Shown: piece after piece, positions 1-14,600 of the stretch
Numbering within the stretch: the first letter of the stretch is position 1
Layout: each line of letters starts with the position of its first letter
NCBI GenBank assembly: GCA_019009955.1
Contig: CM032228.1
Location: 223,111,501-223,175,500 of the forward strand
Length of the DNA: 64,000 bases
From: Riptortus pedestris
Lineage: Eukaryota; Arthropoda; Insecta; Hemiptera; Alydidae
Direction of reading: 5' to 3'
Translations under genes and position numbers: made by a program
The notes under the pieces: model-generated
What the model saw: only the letters and a program-made list of their open reading frames with translations
Databases searched by the model: none
What the model was told of the DNA's origin: nothing

Positions 1-397
1 CAATGGTTACCAATTCTACTTGTAATCAGCCATATAATTTTTGGTAATATGTATTAAAAACTGATGTCAAGGCAAAAACAGACAGTATGGTTGCCTTTGA
101 AGGATTTTATTTTGATCATTACATTACGTCTACATGAACTAAATTAGGTTCCTCTTTTAAACTCAAAACTAATCATGAGTGCACTGAAAGGTGGCTATCA
201 GAAGCTTGGTTTCGTTAGATCAATGACAAATCCTCGTCAGATGCCTAATATTAACCTCATAGTACCATTAATAAATCTCAACTCCAAATAGGTGATTGAT
301 CTTGGGAGAATTCTTTAAACCAAAAAAGGATTTTTATACCTCCTAAATCACCTTATTTTCATTAATAATATATTTATTGTAAAAGCAAAACGTTTAC

Positions 398-491
398 CTC
401 AATTCCAGCAACTTTAATAACACGAGATGTTTTGTAAGGGAACATTTCATCTCGAAGATCACAGTCGACAAGATTTTGAAGAAGCTCTCGA
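398..491 (-). CDS. SARDH: SARDH coding exon 14 (last in window)
   Basis: SRELLQNLVDCDLRDEMFPY to KVAGIE, ending at a GTAAAC donor in phase 0. Further exons must lie left of base 1; bases 1-397 contain no continuation that I can recognise. Confidence 0.9.
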
Positions 492-3400
492 CTATGAAAG
501 TTTAAAAAAAAAATAAAATTGTGATGTGAGGAATGTTCTGTTATAAATTTTCAACTTATAAATTGGTTTTATACAATCAAAAGATCTTACCTTGCAGGCC
601 CCTGAATTGCAAGAAGACCAACTTTAGATGAAAAATCAGCTATATCTACTTTAAAACCTTTTTTCTTTATTACAGACATAATGTGTGCTTTTGTCTGAGA
701 AGCTGAGGCACCTCCAGCTACGATGTACATTCCTCTACCCTAAAAATTAAAAGCATCCTTTTCAACAAAAATGTCTTGTTTCATTATAATAATAGATTGT
801 GGGTAGGGTGATCCACTGGCTAGATGTTCCAGACTTCAATTAGAACAGAGCATTTGCTGTTGACCAGGATCTAATTCCCTTTCTTCGCTTCAAGAAAAGT
901 ACTCTTAAAGCTGTATAAGGGAAGCACATCCATGCATTCATTGTTCATATAGTCTAAATTTTTAAGACACACATTAAACAGTCATTCTTAATATTGTACA
1001 CAAAAAGGCATCTAAAATGAAACTGGCTGAAGATTAGAAACCCAAACAAGCTTCCTGCCTTTTTTTAAAGCAGATTATGCTTAACATGTTAGGTCGTCGA
1101 CAAATTTATCCTGCTGCTGGGCTGGAGAATAAATGTAGAAATTCATGCCACGGGGGGGCCTGCACCAGCCGGTGGACTAGACCGTCCTCACGCCACAGTG
1201 GCATGAACAGTCCTCAATGTGTTAAGAGAAATTAATTTATTGAGGTGGCAATCATGCGATTTTACAGAAATAATATCCTATCCTTATATATCCTATATAT
1301 TTTAGTTGTATTTATGTCATTTTTCTTAGCAGATTTCCCTCCCTTAAGGGAAATATATACATTTGTTCTTATGAGCCAGATTGAAAAATTGTATATAAAC
1401 TATCTTATGGAAATTTAATTTCCTACAAGTATTGTTTTATACATTTTTCCCCTATCTCAAATGCTAATCAAGATAATTGCAAGTTTTTATTTTCTGCCGT
1501 CAGTAAACCCAGTCTCATTCATCAAAAAGTAAGATAATATATATACGTCTTAAATATCAAATATTGTTTTCAATGGGTCTTTATTATGTGAGATACATGC
1601 AAATACATTGTGTGATGCCGTCATAAATTAAGATTTTCTGGTCTTGACATAAACATATTTATTTCATTTTCACAGAAATCTATGTTTAATCATTGCATTC
1701 AACTCTAAAGATAATATCTTTTTTATTTTCAGTTTCATGTGAACCAAGTCATTATTATTTCCCATTGTAATGTATTTTTCATAGATCAGCTTTACTTATT
1801 TTTCATATCTTAAAATATTTTAATACATTATACCTTTTAAAAGAAAGTTCTTACTTTAAATATTGGATTGGCCATTGTTCCGGATCCTGGAGTAATTGGA
1901 ATAGCCATAAGATCAGCTTCTATTCCTCCTTTTTCATTGAGCAAACAAGTGTATACAACTTGATCGATAGGAACATTAGTGTCTTGAGTAAAAAGCCAAT
2001 CTGCTGCTTCCTGTGTTTCTGGCCCAACCATATACATCTTGCAAAAGTATGAAAAGTCCATCATTACTACCTGCTCTCTACAAGCCAGGCATTCTGACCC
2101 GATCTAAAAGAAATTTGAACCAAATATATACATAATATTTATTTATAAGCAAATATGGTTTTAAGAAAACTTTTTTGAAATTGGAAGAACATTTTGGTTA
2201 ATAAAGGGAGAAAATATATATGTGATAAGAATACGGAAATATAAAGATTTGATTAACCTATGCATATAATCATGCACTATTTTTTTATCAAATAACATAA
2301 AAGTCATAATTATATATATTATATATACAAACTTATGTTTACAATATATGTAAACCATAAATTAATTGAAATCTGGGTTTTATTTTGAAATTTAAAAATT
2401 ATATTAATGGCAGCACTAAATAATCCCTTTATTTTCATCGTCAGTCATATGGTTTACATGTGAAACGTGGACATGAGATACTTAGTGGCAGTTACTTTCA
2501 GTAAAAATTGCAAGAGGAGGAATGGGGGTAAACTTAAGGCTGAAAATAAAACAAAAAATTGAAATTGTTCACTTAATATTAATTTATAGGGAAAAAATGT
2601 ATAGAAACACAACTGTAGAATAGTACAATATAAAGTTGATTGGTTGTATAATATTCTGCTATCCCACTCATAATCAGAGAGATGTTTCCAATTTTTTATT
2701 TTATCCCTTCTCTAAACCTCCCTCCACTCCTAGTATTGATCTAGTAAAAATTTAGATCCCCTAAAGGAAAGAAAAACATGCTTATTGATGATGTCACATC
2801 GGACACATTTGCATGTATTTCACATAATTCAAAAGGTAATAATACCATAAAAATTGAGATTCTTTATCTTTATTGCTCTTACCTGCCAAAATGTTACATT
2901 CAATGCTTAACTTAAGCTCCCTTTATTTTCTCGGGAGAGTTTAAATCAGCTTATAACTTCCTGATGCACAGTTTTGCAGGAAGTGTTGCTTTATACATTA
3001 AAAGTTTGGGTTTTAGTGCACTCTGAAGTTCTTAAGAAAGTTTTAGTATCGTTCTTAAAGAGACTTTTGTATCTTTCCAGGAGAACTCTAAATGTATATG
3101 TAGGGTTCAAAGCAGATGAGATCATGCATATTGGAACATTTCAAAGGAAGTACTTTAATGGTGGTAAGACTTCAGGATCTGATTTCTTTTTCGTTAAAAT
3201 TTGGATTATTAGAGTGAACAAAAGAATTTCCTTTAATAGGGAGAATCAAAAATTGCAAATGTCTCTATTACTATGTGTTTGATCGATAACTATTACATAA
3301 CCAATCTCATTGATAAGGTAGTGTGTTACAATTGTTATAATCATCGATTTTTCACTAACTGGAATATTAATAGAGTTATTTATAGTTTTGCATTCTCTGT

Positions 3401-4814
3401 CTTCAATAAACACCCATCCCTACTCAGACAATTTTTACATATGGTTGCTTTATCTTTACAAATGCCTTGTCCCATCCTACTTTACATAGAGTTCTTACTG
3501 AGAAGGAAAAGTATATCTTGCAAAATGGAATTTGAGCTGGGTCGTCTGAAATCAGCTTCAAATGTGTGTTAAGTGTAACATGATATTTATTTAATAGGCA
3601 TTTATTTACTCTCATAATTTACCAGAGTAATCATGTATATTTCTAAACCGTTTTTGAGATCAAGTTTGGAAAATACATAATCTACCTTGAAAAAGTTGTA
3701 TGTACCTTTGAAATACTGTCATATTATTAAATCAATTATGGCTATAAATACAATGAAGAATATATTTTCATCCATGCTAATCAAATTATCTATACAGTCA
3801 CTTACTGCTAAATGATGTTTGGAGAAACCAAATGTTTTATCTCCTTTTAGAAGATTCAGATACCTCTTATCGAGATTCCTTGGGTGCCCATATGCTCCAT
3901 ACCAGTCATAAGGGGGAACTGGAGAGTATCCATGGGGATTAAACCATCCTGGTCTTTCGTAGCCTTGGGCTTCTTCATAAACTGCACCTGCCACTAATAG
4001 CTCCTACAAATTATTCAAATATTTAATTCATGAAATTTTAGTTCTTCGAATTCTTGTAACCTTTCTAGGTGTACTATTCAATCATATTTGTAATTATTGT
4101 TTTCATTGTAGTTGAAGAACAAATATGCATTTAAAATATATTCAACTACATTAATTGTTAAGGTTTCAACAATACGCATCTGTAATTCCCTCTAGTCTAC
4201 ACCTTGCAGCTTTGGTTACCACCTGGCTCACTTTCTCTGTGCTAGATGTTTTGACTGGTATAAAGAAGAGGGAACTATTAGCTAAGAGTTTTTATTTAGT
4301 ATCAAAAGAGGAGTAATGTAAAGATTATTCAACGCATTTTGCACAATTTGCATAAAATGGTTGTAAAATTAATAATAGTCTACAATTTCTCCATACCTAA
4401 CTGATTCTAAATTTCATAGTTCATACATAGTACATATTTCTAAATAAATGAAAATAAAAAATATTATTAAAAAAAATGGATGAAACTAAAAGTTACCTCA
4501 TAAAAAGGATCCTGTTTAAGATTTCTTCCTGCTAAAGCATCATCATGAGGATAAACTATTTTATAATTGTTTACATAACTTTCATGGGATCTCTCCCGAG
4601 CCCAAGCTTTGTTTTCTAGTTGTTCTGGAGTGAATCGCCTGAAATTTTCCACAATTTAATCTCTCTTCTAGCTAACAATAACTTGTTGTAAGAAAGAGCA
4701 AGTTGAAATTTGTGCAATCAAATCTAACAATCTAAGTATCACATTCAACATTGAAAACTATAGACTGTAATTTTTCCCTCAAATAAATAACTAATGGTCA
4801 TCTCTTGGATAATC

Positions 4815-4848
<34 letters not shown>

Positions 4849-5885
4849 ATAATAACTAAATAATCATCATTTAGACTCACAAGTACAAAATATTACAATT
4901 CTTAACGCGACTATTTGTGTCTAATGCCTCCAATACCCCATTGTAAATGTTCATGAGAGCATATATAATGTGGGTTTTAGTAAAAATTTCCCACCTACAC
5001 CAATGTTTTGCAGAACAAAATTTAATAGCAGAGGCCTGGGCATTGAGGACTGACTACTTAACTGACAAAGGTTGAGAGTTCCTATTCTGTTCCTTTCAAA
5101 GGGTATGTAAGATGAGAGGATTTCTTCAAAATTTAGCTCTGTGTTCAATGGCTTTAATTGAAGGTTGAAACTTATATTGAAACCTCATTAAAGTCATTCC
5201 AACTATACTAAAATAAGTTCTTGAAGCACTTGAGTGAAAGTCTGAAGAGCAATTAATCACAAAGGAGGCAGACCTAATGAGGTTAGGCTCTTACAGAAGT
5301 TATTGTACCTCTCATCCCAGGTACTCAAAACTCCCAGCATAGGACATACATCTATGGTAATCTTCTTTTCCTACTAATTCAAAATCTAAGCTCCGTAAAT
5401 CTTCATTGTTCAATAAATAAACTCCAAGTACATGTTTAGCAGTACAACTGTCTAAGCAACATTTAGGTCATATTGTGTTCACTTTAATCAGAATTGTCTT
5501 ATAAGAAGCATTAGTTTATATTGTCACATATCTCAGTAACCTACAAATTTTCTTTCTTAATCCTATAACTAATGCTACTGACCTTATCTACGAAGAATTT
5601 CTCTTGCATATTACCCTTTCCCGAAAAAAAACCTTATTTAATCTACCACTGCTCCTGATAATTATTCCACTTGGTGTATCACTGGTTTATGACCATGCAT
5701 GCTCACCACACCCTCTTTAGCCAGTGTGTGTATCCTATTTCCACCTTTCCATGTCCAACCACCTTATTCAATGTTCCCTCTCCCATCCAGGAGAATTTTT
5801 CCAATTCCAAACTATATTCTCCTACTAAGCTAGAATCTACTTGACAGAACATCAGTGCCTAGATATCCCCATGACTGGCTAAACC

Positions 5886-5967
<82 letters not shown>

Positions 5968-8609
5968 TACTGTAAAACCCCGAAGTGTGGTAAATGTCAG
6001 GACTTACCGGTAAATCCTAGGATTTACCAAGAGCACTGGTTAAAGTCCGAAATGTAGATGAAATTCGAGCTTTTACCGCTTGGCAGTTGGCCAATCCCCG
6101 GATTTACCGTCTGGCTTGGTAAATGCCCGAAAAACATTAAATAAATGTGAGATTTTGTACTTTTACCAATGCTGTTTGGTAAATGTGCGAATTTCCCAAA
6201 GCTCATTGGTAAATGTCCAGTGAAGGGGAGTGGATGAAAGCCAATGATAATTCAAAATGGTCTGAGGGGATTAGGTTTATTGAGGCCATGAAAAACAGAG
6301 CCTACCACGAAGGAATCAAATGCTCTCCCTATGAAGCCATGTTTGGAGTCCTCATGAAAATGGGTTTGGCTACCTCGAAACTCCCTCGTGATATGACAAC
6401 CAATCTCGCGTCTGTGGAACAGCTTGAGCAAATTCTTGATGAAACTACTGTATCTTTTCCATCTACTTCCCAACAACATGAGGTTCAAACGTTGGCTCTT
6501 GAGGAAGATATGACAAAAACGTTGGAAGTAAAACATCCTGATGGCGGCAAACTTCAGCAAGACAGGGCCCATAATAAGTTATCTGCCACCGAACAGAAGA
6601 TGTGCTCTAAATTTAAAGAAATTCCCTAAGCAGCAAGGGAAGGCTTAGAAAATGGAAAAATACGACGAAAAGAAAATTCCCAGATCCCGAAGATGAAGAA
6701 CGTGAGGATCAAAATTCCTGATGTCGACCATCTAAAATCGACCCCAAAAGCATGATTGCAGTGATCGTCAAAAAGAAGATGGTTTCTACCAACTCGGAAT
6801 ATCTTCTGGAAAATTGAATACATTATATTCGTGTGATCAGTTTATAATTTGCACCGAAAATTGCATGTCTCCTGATGAAGTGCCTGACAAAGAGATAAGT
6901 CTTCGCACTGCAGTCCGTCAACAGTCATTGGCTGGTGGCCAGGGTTTCAAAAAATGCAACTGCTTAAAAAAATGTTCAAATAAGAAATGTTTGTGCAAGT
7001 TAGCTAATATGAAGTGCAATTCAAAGTGCCACAATTCTCTCCCATGCTGTAACAAATAATAATAAAACTTATTCTGAAATTTTCATTTCAAATAACCTTT
7101 ATTCCAACTTTTACCGGCAGACACTGGGAAATCTTAGGATTTACCAAAATCTGTTGGTAAAAGTCCGAAAGACGCATCCTGATTGAGATAATTCTAGCTT
7201 TTACCGAGCCTCTTGGGAAATCCTAAGATTTACTGACTAAAGTCCGATTTGAAAGATAAAATCGGACATTTACCAACGCTTCTGGTAAATCCTAAGATTT
7301 ACCGGTAAATCTACTCAAAAATGAAAGCCTTGAATTGCCAAAATTTCATATTTAGGGCTATTGTAACATCTACTTATGCAACCTTCTATTGATCAAAAGG
7401 GGGGGGGGAGCGTGGCAGAAGATTTGCAAATACCTCCTTATCTATTACAGATAAAAGATTATTTTTATAGGACCTGTTTTGTTCATCTTATAAACATTTA
7501 TAAATTATGTTCTTTGACGTTTTTTGATCTCATGCTTTGGTAAATGTATATCACTTTCAAATGAAACAATTTTAAATGGTATTCAGCAAAACATTTAATT
7601 TGTTTATTTTAATAAGTGTACAAGGAGTCATACGGTGCCCAAATCAATTTTTTTTTTTTTTAACAGTGCTTATTCATTATAAGCAGGGGCGATGAGCAGC
7701 TGTAATGACTAGATTATTGTCAGTAATTTTGACATAGTATGGGAGTTCAGTATTGATGATACCCCTTTCCTCTATCGACTTGTAATCTCAAATGAATATC
7801 AGTATGAAATCAGAGTCATAATGAATGAAGTTTCCAAAACTTTAACTTATTCTAAATGTATGACTTCCCAAGGAAACTAGTGATAGACAGGAGAACAAAG
7901 AAAATATGAAGTAAGAAGAGTTCTAGCTGCAATGGTACACTAACATAATATTAAGAATAACATTCATATATTAGTAATTTACAAACCTTATGTCATAACT
8001 ATACATATGGAAATCTGGTCTTCCTTCAATTATCCATTTTGCCAATTGTTCTCCACATCCACCACTCATTACTACTCCAGATGCATTAAATCCACACATA
8101 TGATAAAATCCAAGAAGTCTTGGGTCTTCACCTAAAGTAGTTAGTTTAAGTTTTAGTATTTGATATCCTAAATGTAAAACAAAAATTAACTTGCCCTTTA
8201 TGAATACTGTTTCATATTAACACTTGCTACTTTGCTATAAAGGGAACCAAAAAGGAAGCGACCGCTTTTGTTTTTTTTCTCTCTACTGTGTATGAGCTGC
8301 TGGAACCAATTTCCTCATTGAGTCTGGCTAAACTAACCAAGTTGGTTGAAGTGTTATAATTGAAGAATAAAAATAATGATACTGTAATTCCCTAATTTTA
8401 TAGTCTAATCTTAAAAATATAATATATCTGTCTGACAAGAAAAGTCAGATGCTTTCAAAGTTTTTTCTTTGTAAGAAATAATATATTAACTGCTGCAGGC
8501 AGAAAGCTAAATAAACACTTGAAATAAAATTCACATTCTCAATTATGTCATAAGAGAAATTCAACTTAAGCACAATAAATTTAAATCTCTAAGAAGATTT
8601 AAATATATA

Positions 8610-8672
<63 letters not shown>

Positions 8673-11600
8673 CTTCTTGTGTGTGTGTGTGTATATATAT
8701 ATAAACACCATACACATACATAAACACACCCAATATCCAAAGAAATCCTTGTTACTATAAAAACAAATACCTAACAATCCTTCCTCTTATATATTTCATA
8801 TTACATAATAAGTTAATAATAAAACATAAAATTATGCAACACAACTCACAATTATACGAGTTTTATGTTGTTTCTGTGGTAGTCATTTGCAAATTAAATC
8901 ATAGTCATTACCCATTAAAGGCTTCAAATCAGGTGTGAAGGTCTCAGTACCACAAACAGTTGTTTTAATTCCAGCTGTTTCAAAGTCAGGTACTATTTCA
9001 ACTGCATGCTGCATATGAGCATCAAATACTTTCCAATCGAGATCATATAATTCAAAAGCTCCAGATAACTGGAAACAATATTTCATTATTCAAGAGAACT
9101 CAGTCTAAACATTTAATCAGAAAAAAAGTAAATTTTTCACCTGTTATTACCTGGTCCAAAAGTATTGGATTGTGTTCAAAGCCTCCGACACACATAGTGT
9201 CTCCTTTTACTCGAAAGTACACACGCCCATCAGAATCTTTAATGTTTGGAAGATCTGCAGGCAAATTCATGGGAGAACTTACTACATATGCATGTAGTAA
9301 AGGAATTGTTGGAACATCCAATCCAGCCATTTGGGCAATTTTTCCTGCCCATGCACCTTTTTGAAAAAGATATACAATAATTAATATCTAACTGCTTGAA
9401 GTAAAATCTCACCCTAACATGGCTCTACAAATAATAGACAGATTTAAAATCTTTAAGTCTTTCCTCATTCCACTTTTTCCACTATACAACATTTACCTGG
9501 GTAGCCTGTTGGACCCCATTCTTTTAACAGTAAAAATATCAAGCTCACCATACAATCTATCAGGTAAGTATCGCATATCAAGTAGAAGGTGGTGCTGCCA
9601 GTATATATAACACTATTGGCAAATCTATCAGTAAAGTCTATAATTACTGATTGATCAATGATGACACCTGGCAAGAAAGGGCACCAATCTTAATGTTGTG
9701 AGATGTACTCAGGTATCAAAAGTGTTTGCACTCAACACTAGTATATATACTCCTACACTGAAGTTGGCACAAAACTTTAGTACCATATTGGTCAAGGAGG
9801 AATAGAAGAATTATTTCTTTTCGTCCTCTGTATCCTCAAAGTACACATGAAAGTATTTTCTCATCATAATCGCTCTGTAGTATTCTACTACGTATAGTAT
9901 CTACGTCATTGTTAAACTACTAATAACTACCGTGGCACTAATATAACATCTTTCTCTAGATTTAAAATATGTGTGGTGCATTAATATGTATAGAATAATA
10001 AGAACTATAGCTACCTGAAGCATTCACTACACATTTTGTTTTGATCTCTCCATATGGAGTTGCCACACCTTCCACTTGTTTATAACCAAAATCACTTTTT
10101 CCTGTCAATATTTTAGTAACTGGGCAGTTTTCTATCACCTAAAAGAAATATTGCAGGAAAAATAATAATAATGATTATTTGTAATAAACACTCACTTGTG
10201 ATTATTTGTAATAAAGTTTATATAGAGTAAGTATAAAATCACAAATTTTCAAAGAAGTAGTTTTGTAAAACTTCTAAAAATCCAGTTTTTCAGGGAGGTG
10301 GAGGGGGGGGGGAAGGAGTTTTTGTTGTAGCCATAGCTCTCGATGGGTTTGAACAAATTGTTAACAACTTCTACACAGTGTGTATAAGCCAAGGAAAATT
10401 ATGATTTTACACATAACTCATTTGACTATATTTCTATATTACTGCACACAATATAACCTATTAATTTTTGAATAAATATTGTCAGTTTTGATACTCAAAG
10501 ATAAAATATAATAACTAACCTGAGAGCCAGCTTTCGTAGCTGAACTGTAAAGTGCTTGGCAATAAGCTGTTGGGTCAACAACTCCGTCACTCGGACAATA
10601 TAATGAGCCTACTATGAGAGAGATATCTACAAGGGGGAACAGTTTTTTTGTCTCTTCTGGGGATAATAGGTGTGTTTCAATATTGAAGTTCTTGGCTAGT
10701 GTGCTCATTCTTTTGTATTCATCCATTCGAACCTGAAAAATGGGCACATAATCATCTTAAATGTATGCCAATAAATAAATAAAATGCCTTTTGCAAACTA
10801 TATTAGTCAATATCATCATAAAGAAGTAATTAAATGAAACATGCCTTATATCAGAATGAGTGTAAACAGTTAATTTGAAAATACGTCAAGAAATGTGATA
10901 AGCGACTGGGCCTCAATTAATGCCAGTTTTAATATATTACACTTAAGGACTGCTTTGCATATAAAGGTATCTATCATGTGGGACTTACTAAAAGGTAGGA
11001 CATGATTGAGCTAATTCCAAAATATGCCAGGTATTTTTTTTGGGATGTTCAGAAAATTGCTTTTAATATGTAAGATAATAACTTTTATAAGCATATAAGA
11101 AAGATTATCGCTCAAGTAAAAAAATAAATATTGTTAATTTTTTAAATCTCACAAAAATGTTAAAATACTAACTACGTTTTTTAAATAATAAATTTTAGAA
11201 AATTCAAATCTAGTTCCAAAGGCAGAAATTAAAGATATTCCAGATCCTATTAATAAGTTAAACGATAATTTTCGAGGTTTGGAAGAATGTATAAAAAAAA
11301 AAAAGATTTTATTGCCAGGAAAAGAAAATGAAGAACATTCTTCAAGAGATTGAACCAATTTAAAGAAACCATTACTTTTGAGAAAGCAATGAAAGATCCT
11401 GCATGGAGAAAATCCTCGGAAGAAGAGATCTACACCCTTTTAGAAAACAAGGCTTGGACATTAATGGAAATACGAGAAGAAAAAAGTGCTGTTAGTAAAC
11501 CTTTTGCTTTTGGAACTGGATTTGAATTTCCTGAAATTTATTATTCTTAAAAAGTAGTTGATATTTTAACATAATTGTGAGGTTTAAAAATTATATATCT

Positions 11601-14600
11601 ATAACAATATTACTTCTTTTACTTCATTGAATTAACATCCACTTTTTGCTACTATGGCTAATTGGTATGGGTTATCTATTTTCAATTGAGATACTCTGAA
11701 GAAGCTAGGAGCTTGACTAGTGAAAAGTTGGTAGAAAATACCAGCATTTACTCGTACCTTGATAATGAATTTGATTGAATCATAGTAAGTACTATGTAGC
11801 CCATACCTAATGGATAAGTGCATTTATTTTCATTATCTTAAAAAAGAAGATCCTTTTTTTAACTATAGTGTATACTAGTAACTGCCAATCTAATAAATAA
11901 AATCACATACAGATTTTTAATTAATAAACAAAAAGTAGAATTATTATTTCACCAAAATTATATTTTGTTTTTTAACTGAAAAATAGGTATCAATGCATTT
12001 TATTATTTTTTTTATTTATTTTGTTCTCTTTAGAAGAGAACCATAGTGAAAACTTAATTTCAATTTCTTTTGATGATGCTCATCATATTTCTTTGAAGAT
12101 ATTGAAGGTTAGATTATGTAAGTAAGGGTTTCTTTGTCTTTGATTTTTACATGGTTGTCTAGATTAATTTTAACTATTACTATTCTTTCTTAATAGTCAT
12201 GTTTTCTACATCTCATTATTTTCTTCAAGCCTATGCCCACAAAGTTGAACTTTACCACAATCCTTGACAAATATCATGAAATGCCCACTGACCACAACTT
12301 ATAGACGATGAAAATTATTTCCGTTCAATATGCGATTGTTTCAATAATACTAAAGATCAAATTCATTCATTGAAAAAAAATTGAAAATTGATAAGGAAGA
12401 GTGGGGATTTAGAGAAAGAGTAAAGTGTAAAATTATCATTGTATCTTCATTATTATGCTTTGAATAAAAAAATGCTATAAACCCAGTTGATAAGGTATTG
12501 TCTTACAATTCTTTAAATAAATGATTGTCTGGAGTTATTTTTCTTTTATGTTGCCAGCCTTAAATAAACCCACCTATTTTATGTAGAGTTATACTGAGGG
12601 AAAAATCAGTTTAATTAATGTAGCAGGTGTGTTATGCATTTATAACTATGTTTTCCATCTTCCAATCGTATTTTGCATAATCTTCCTAGTTTTAATTTCA
12701 TTGTTTATGATATTTGACAGAGGGATGCCTGAGGACATTTTTTATTGTCAGATTTTATTAAAGAAATACATCATATCATCATTAAATTTATACGTATTAA
12801 TTTCTTCTGCAAAATCAAAATGTTGAAATCTGACAAAGATTATAAAAAGAATAGTTACAAATGTAATAAAATATAATATACCTTAGATCTAGCAAGATAA
12901 ATAGCACCATTTTTAGTCCACTTTGGATCAACACCCGTATACTCTTGCAAAGAAGAAAGTAATGACTGAGTTGCTGATCTTAACTGGATCTCCATATCTG
13001 ACATCCTCATTTGCAGAATTAATCCAGCACTGTGCCATGTCTCTCCTGCAGTAACCTGAAAACCAACAATTGAAAGATCAAGTGGGGAAAATTGATAAGG
13101 AAACAATTTTTTAGTTCTGCGAAAACTGAATTCAAGGTTTCACTTTGATGCTTTTTTTTGGAGAACGATTTTTAACTTCTTCAGAAATGGAGAATTCTAA
13201 TTAGTAGATTTTTAAAAATTCTAATTGATTGAAAGTATTACAAATGAATCATATAAACCTCTTAACAACCTCCATATCAAAAATAATTTGTTTGATAATT
13301 GATAATTCATTTCACCCCCAATAATTTTTTGTACAAAAATAAATAGTAAAAGATAGATCAATGTCGAATAATCTAGATGATCAAATACAAAATTTAAACT
13401 AAATACTTTTTATATATTTGTTTATTACTGCACTAGCAGTCGCAATTTTCATAATATTTTTGAATATAAGTAGTTCCTTATCTTTCACCTTTCTTGGCTA
13501 ATATTATAGCAAGTTGCTGATTCTACTAGATAATAGGAAAAATAGCCATAGATTTTACACACAAGTAATGAATTATAGAAAGCAAAATTACTTAAAATAG
13601 AAGGGAGTTAAGCAGGAAGACATTAATTTATACAGAATTGGTACTCATTGTTTTATACCTTTTAAGAGAGGAGCACTGAATTTAACTAGTTGAATTAAAC
13701 TGTTCAATTCAATATGAAAATGCATTTTCAATAATTACTTTTTTCTATGTAAATGAATGTCTTCAGCAAACATTTGGTTTTTAAAAATTGTATAATTTGC
13801 CCAAATAAATTTAAAACAGTTCCACAAAATGATGATGAAATTAAGATTTTGCAATTCTTTATCTAAAATGATTACTCCTTGATAGTATTTATATTGTCTC
13901 TGTATTGGTTATGATCTAAATACTAGAGTAAAGTTATAATAAATAAATAACATTAATATTAACAAAAAAACAAGGAAATATATGTCCTCATATTTTAGTT
14001 CAATGTTATAGTCAATTTTAATCAGTTATACGATCAAATCAAACACACTCTTCATACATTTTCATTTTTTATTATAAATTAATAGTAATCCTAAAATACA
14101 TAGGTAAATGTTTTACTTCTCCTGAATAAGAATAATTATTGTTTTGTAAAATATTTATCCACATGGTAGTTTTGGCACTGAAAAATAGTTTCTCTAAAGT
14201 ACAAAATTTTTCTATGAAATAGAGATTAATAAACTATAAAGAGTGCCTAATTTTAACTACAAAATAGTCATTAGAAAGGTTAAACGTCAATAAAAATTAG
14301 AAAAATTCAAAGAGAAGTATCAGAATAATAGTGCAGCATAAATAGAAAATATGTTTAGCACTATATGCTTTCAATATAATTTGAATTTATAATACCTTTG
14401 CTTTTTCAAGTAATATTGCCTTAACACCTCTTTTAGCCAGTTGAAACAATGTACTACACCCAGCACTTCCACCACCTAAAATAGTGTATTTTAAAGTGTT
14501 CAGAAAAAAATTGCACTTGTTCAATAATGGAGATTTTATTTTATCCTACCTATAATTACTACATCTGCTGAGTGAGGAAGAGAGGGTGTTTCAGTAGCTT

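Larger units (their letters stand above)
5965..7368 (+). mobile_element. Ginger/KRBA2-like DNA transposon remnant with palindromic subterminal repeats
   Basis: Candidate 1.4 kb element bounded by TGTTAC at 5965 and GTAACA ending at 7368. The terminal 17 bases agree in TGTTAC..TA..CC. Flanking bases are TATA and TCTA, possibly a diverged 4-bp target duplication. Both subterminal zones (about 5,990-6,215 and 7,110-7,315) are packed with GGTAAATCC/GGATTTACC half-sites, including a perfect 20-bp palindrome at 6009-6028 and a near-perfect one at 7284-7303. Between them are the C-terminal part of an integrase-type protein and a separate Cys-rich tail. The catalytic core is absent, so this copy is non-autonomous. 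Family assignment rests on resemblance to KRAB-A-domain protein 2/SCAND3-type integrases. Confidence 0.65.

Noticed and set aside
2974..3282. 102-codon frame in an SARDH intron
   Set aside because: On the opposite strand to SARDH, with no motif or splice context; chance length in AT-rich DNA.
8589..8777. Open frame with repeated YI
   Set aside because: Translation of a TA microsatellite.
9465..9674. 69-codon minus-strand frame between SARDH exons 6 and 7
   Set aside because: Exons 6 and 7 join in frame without it, and it matches no part of the protein.
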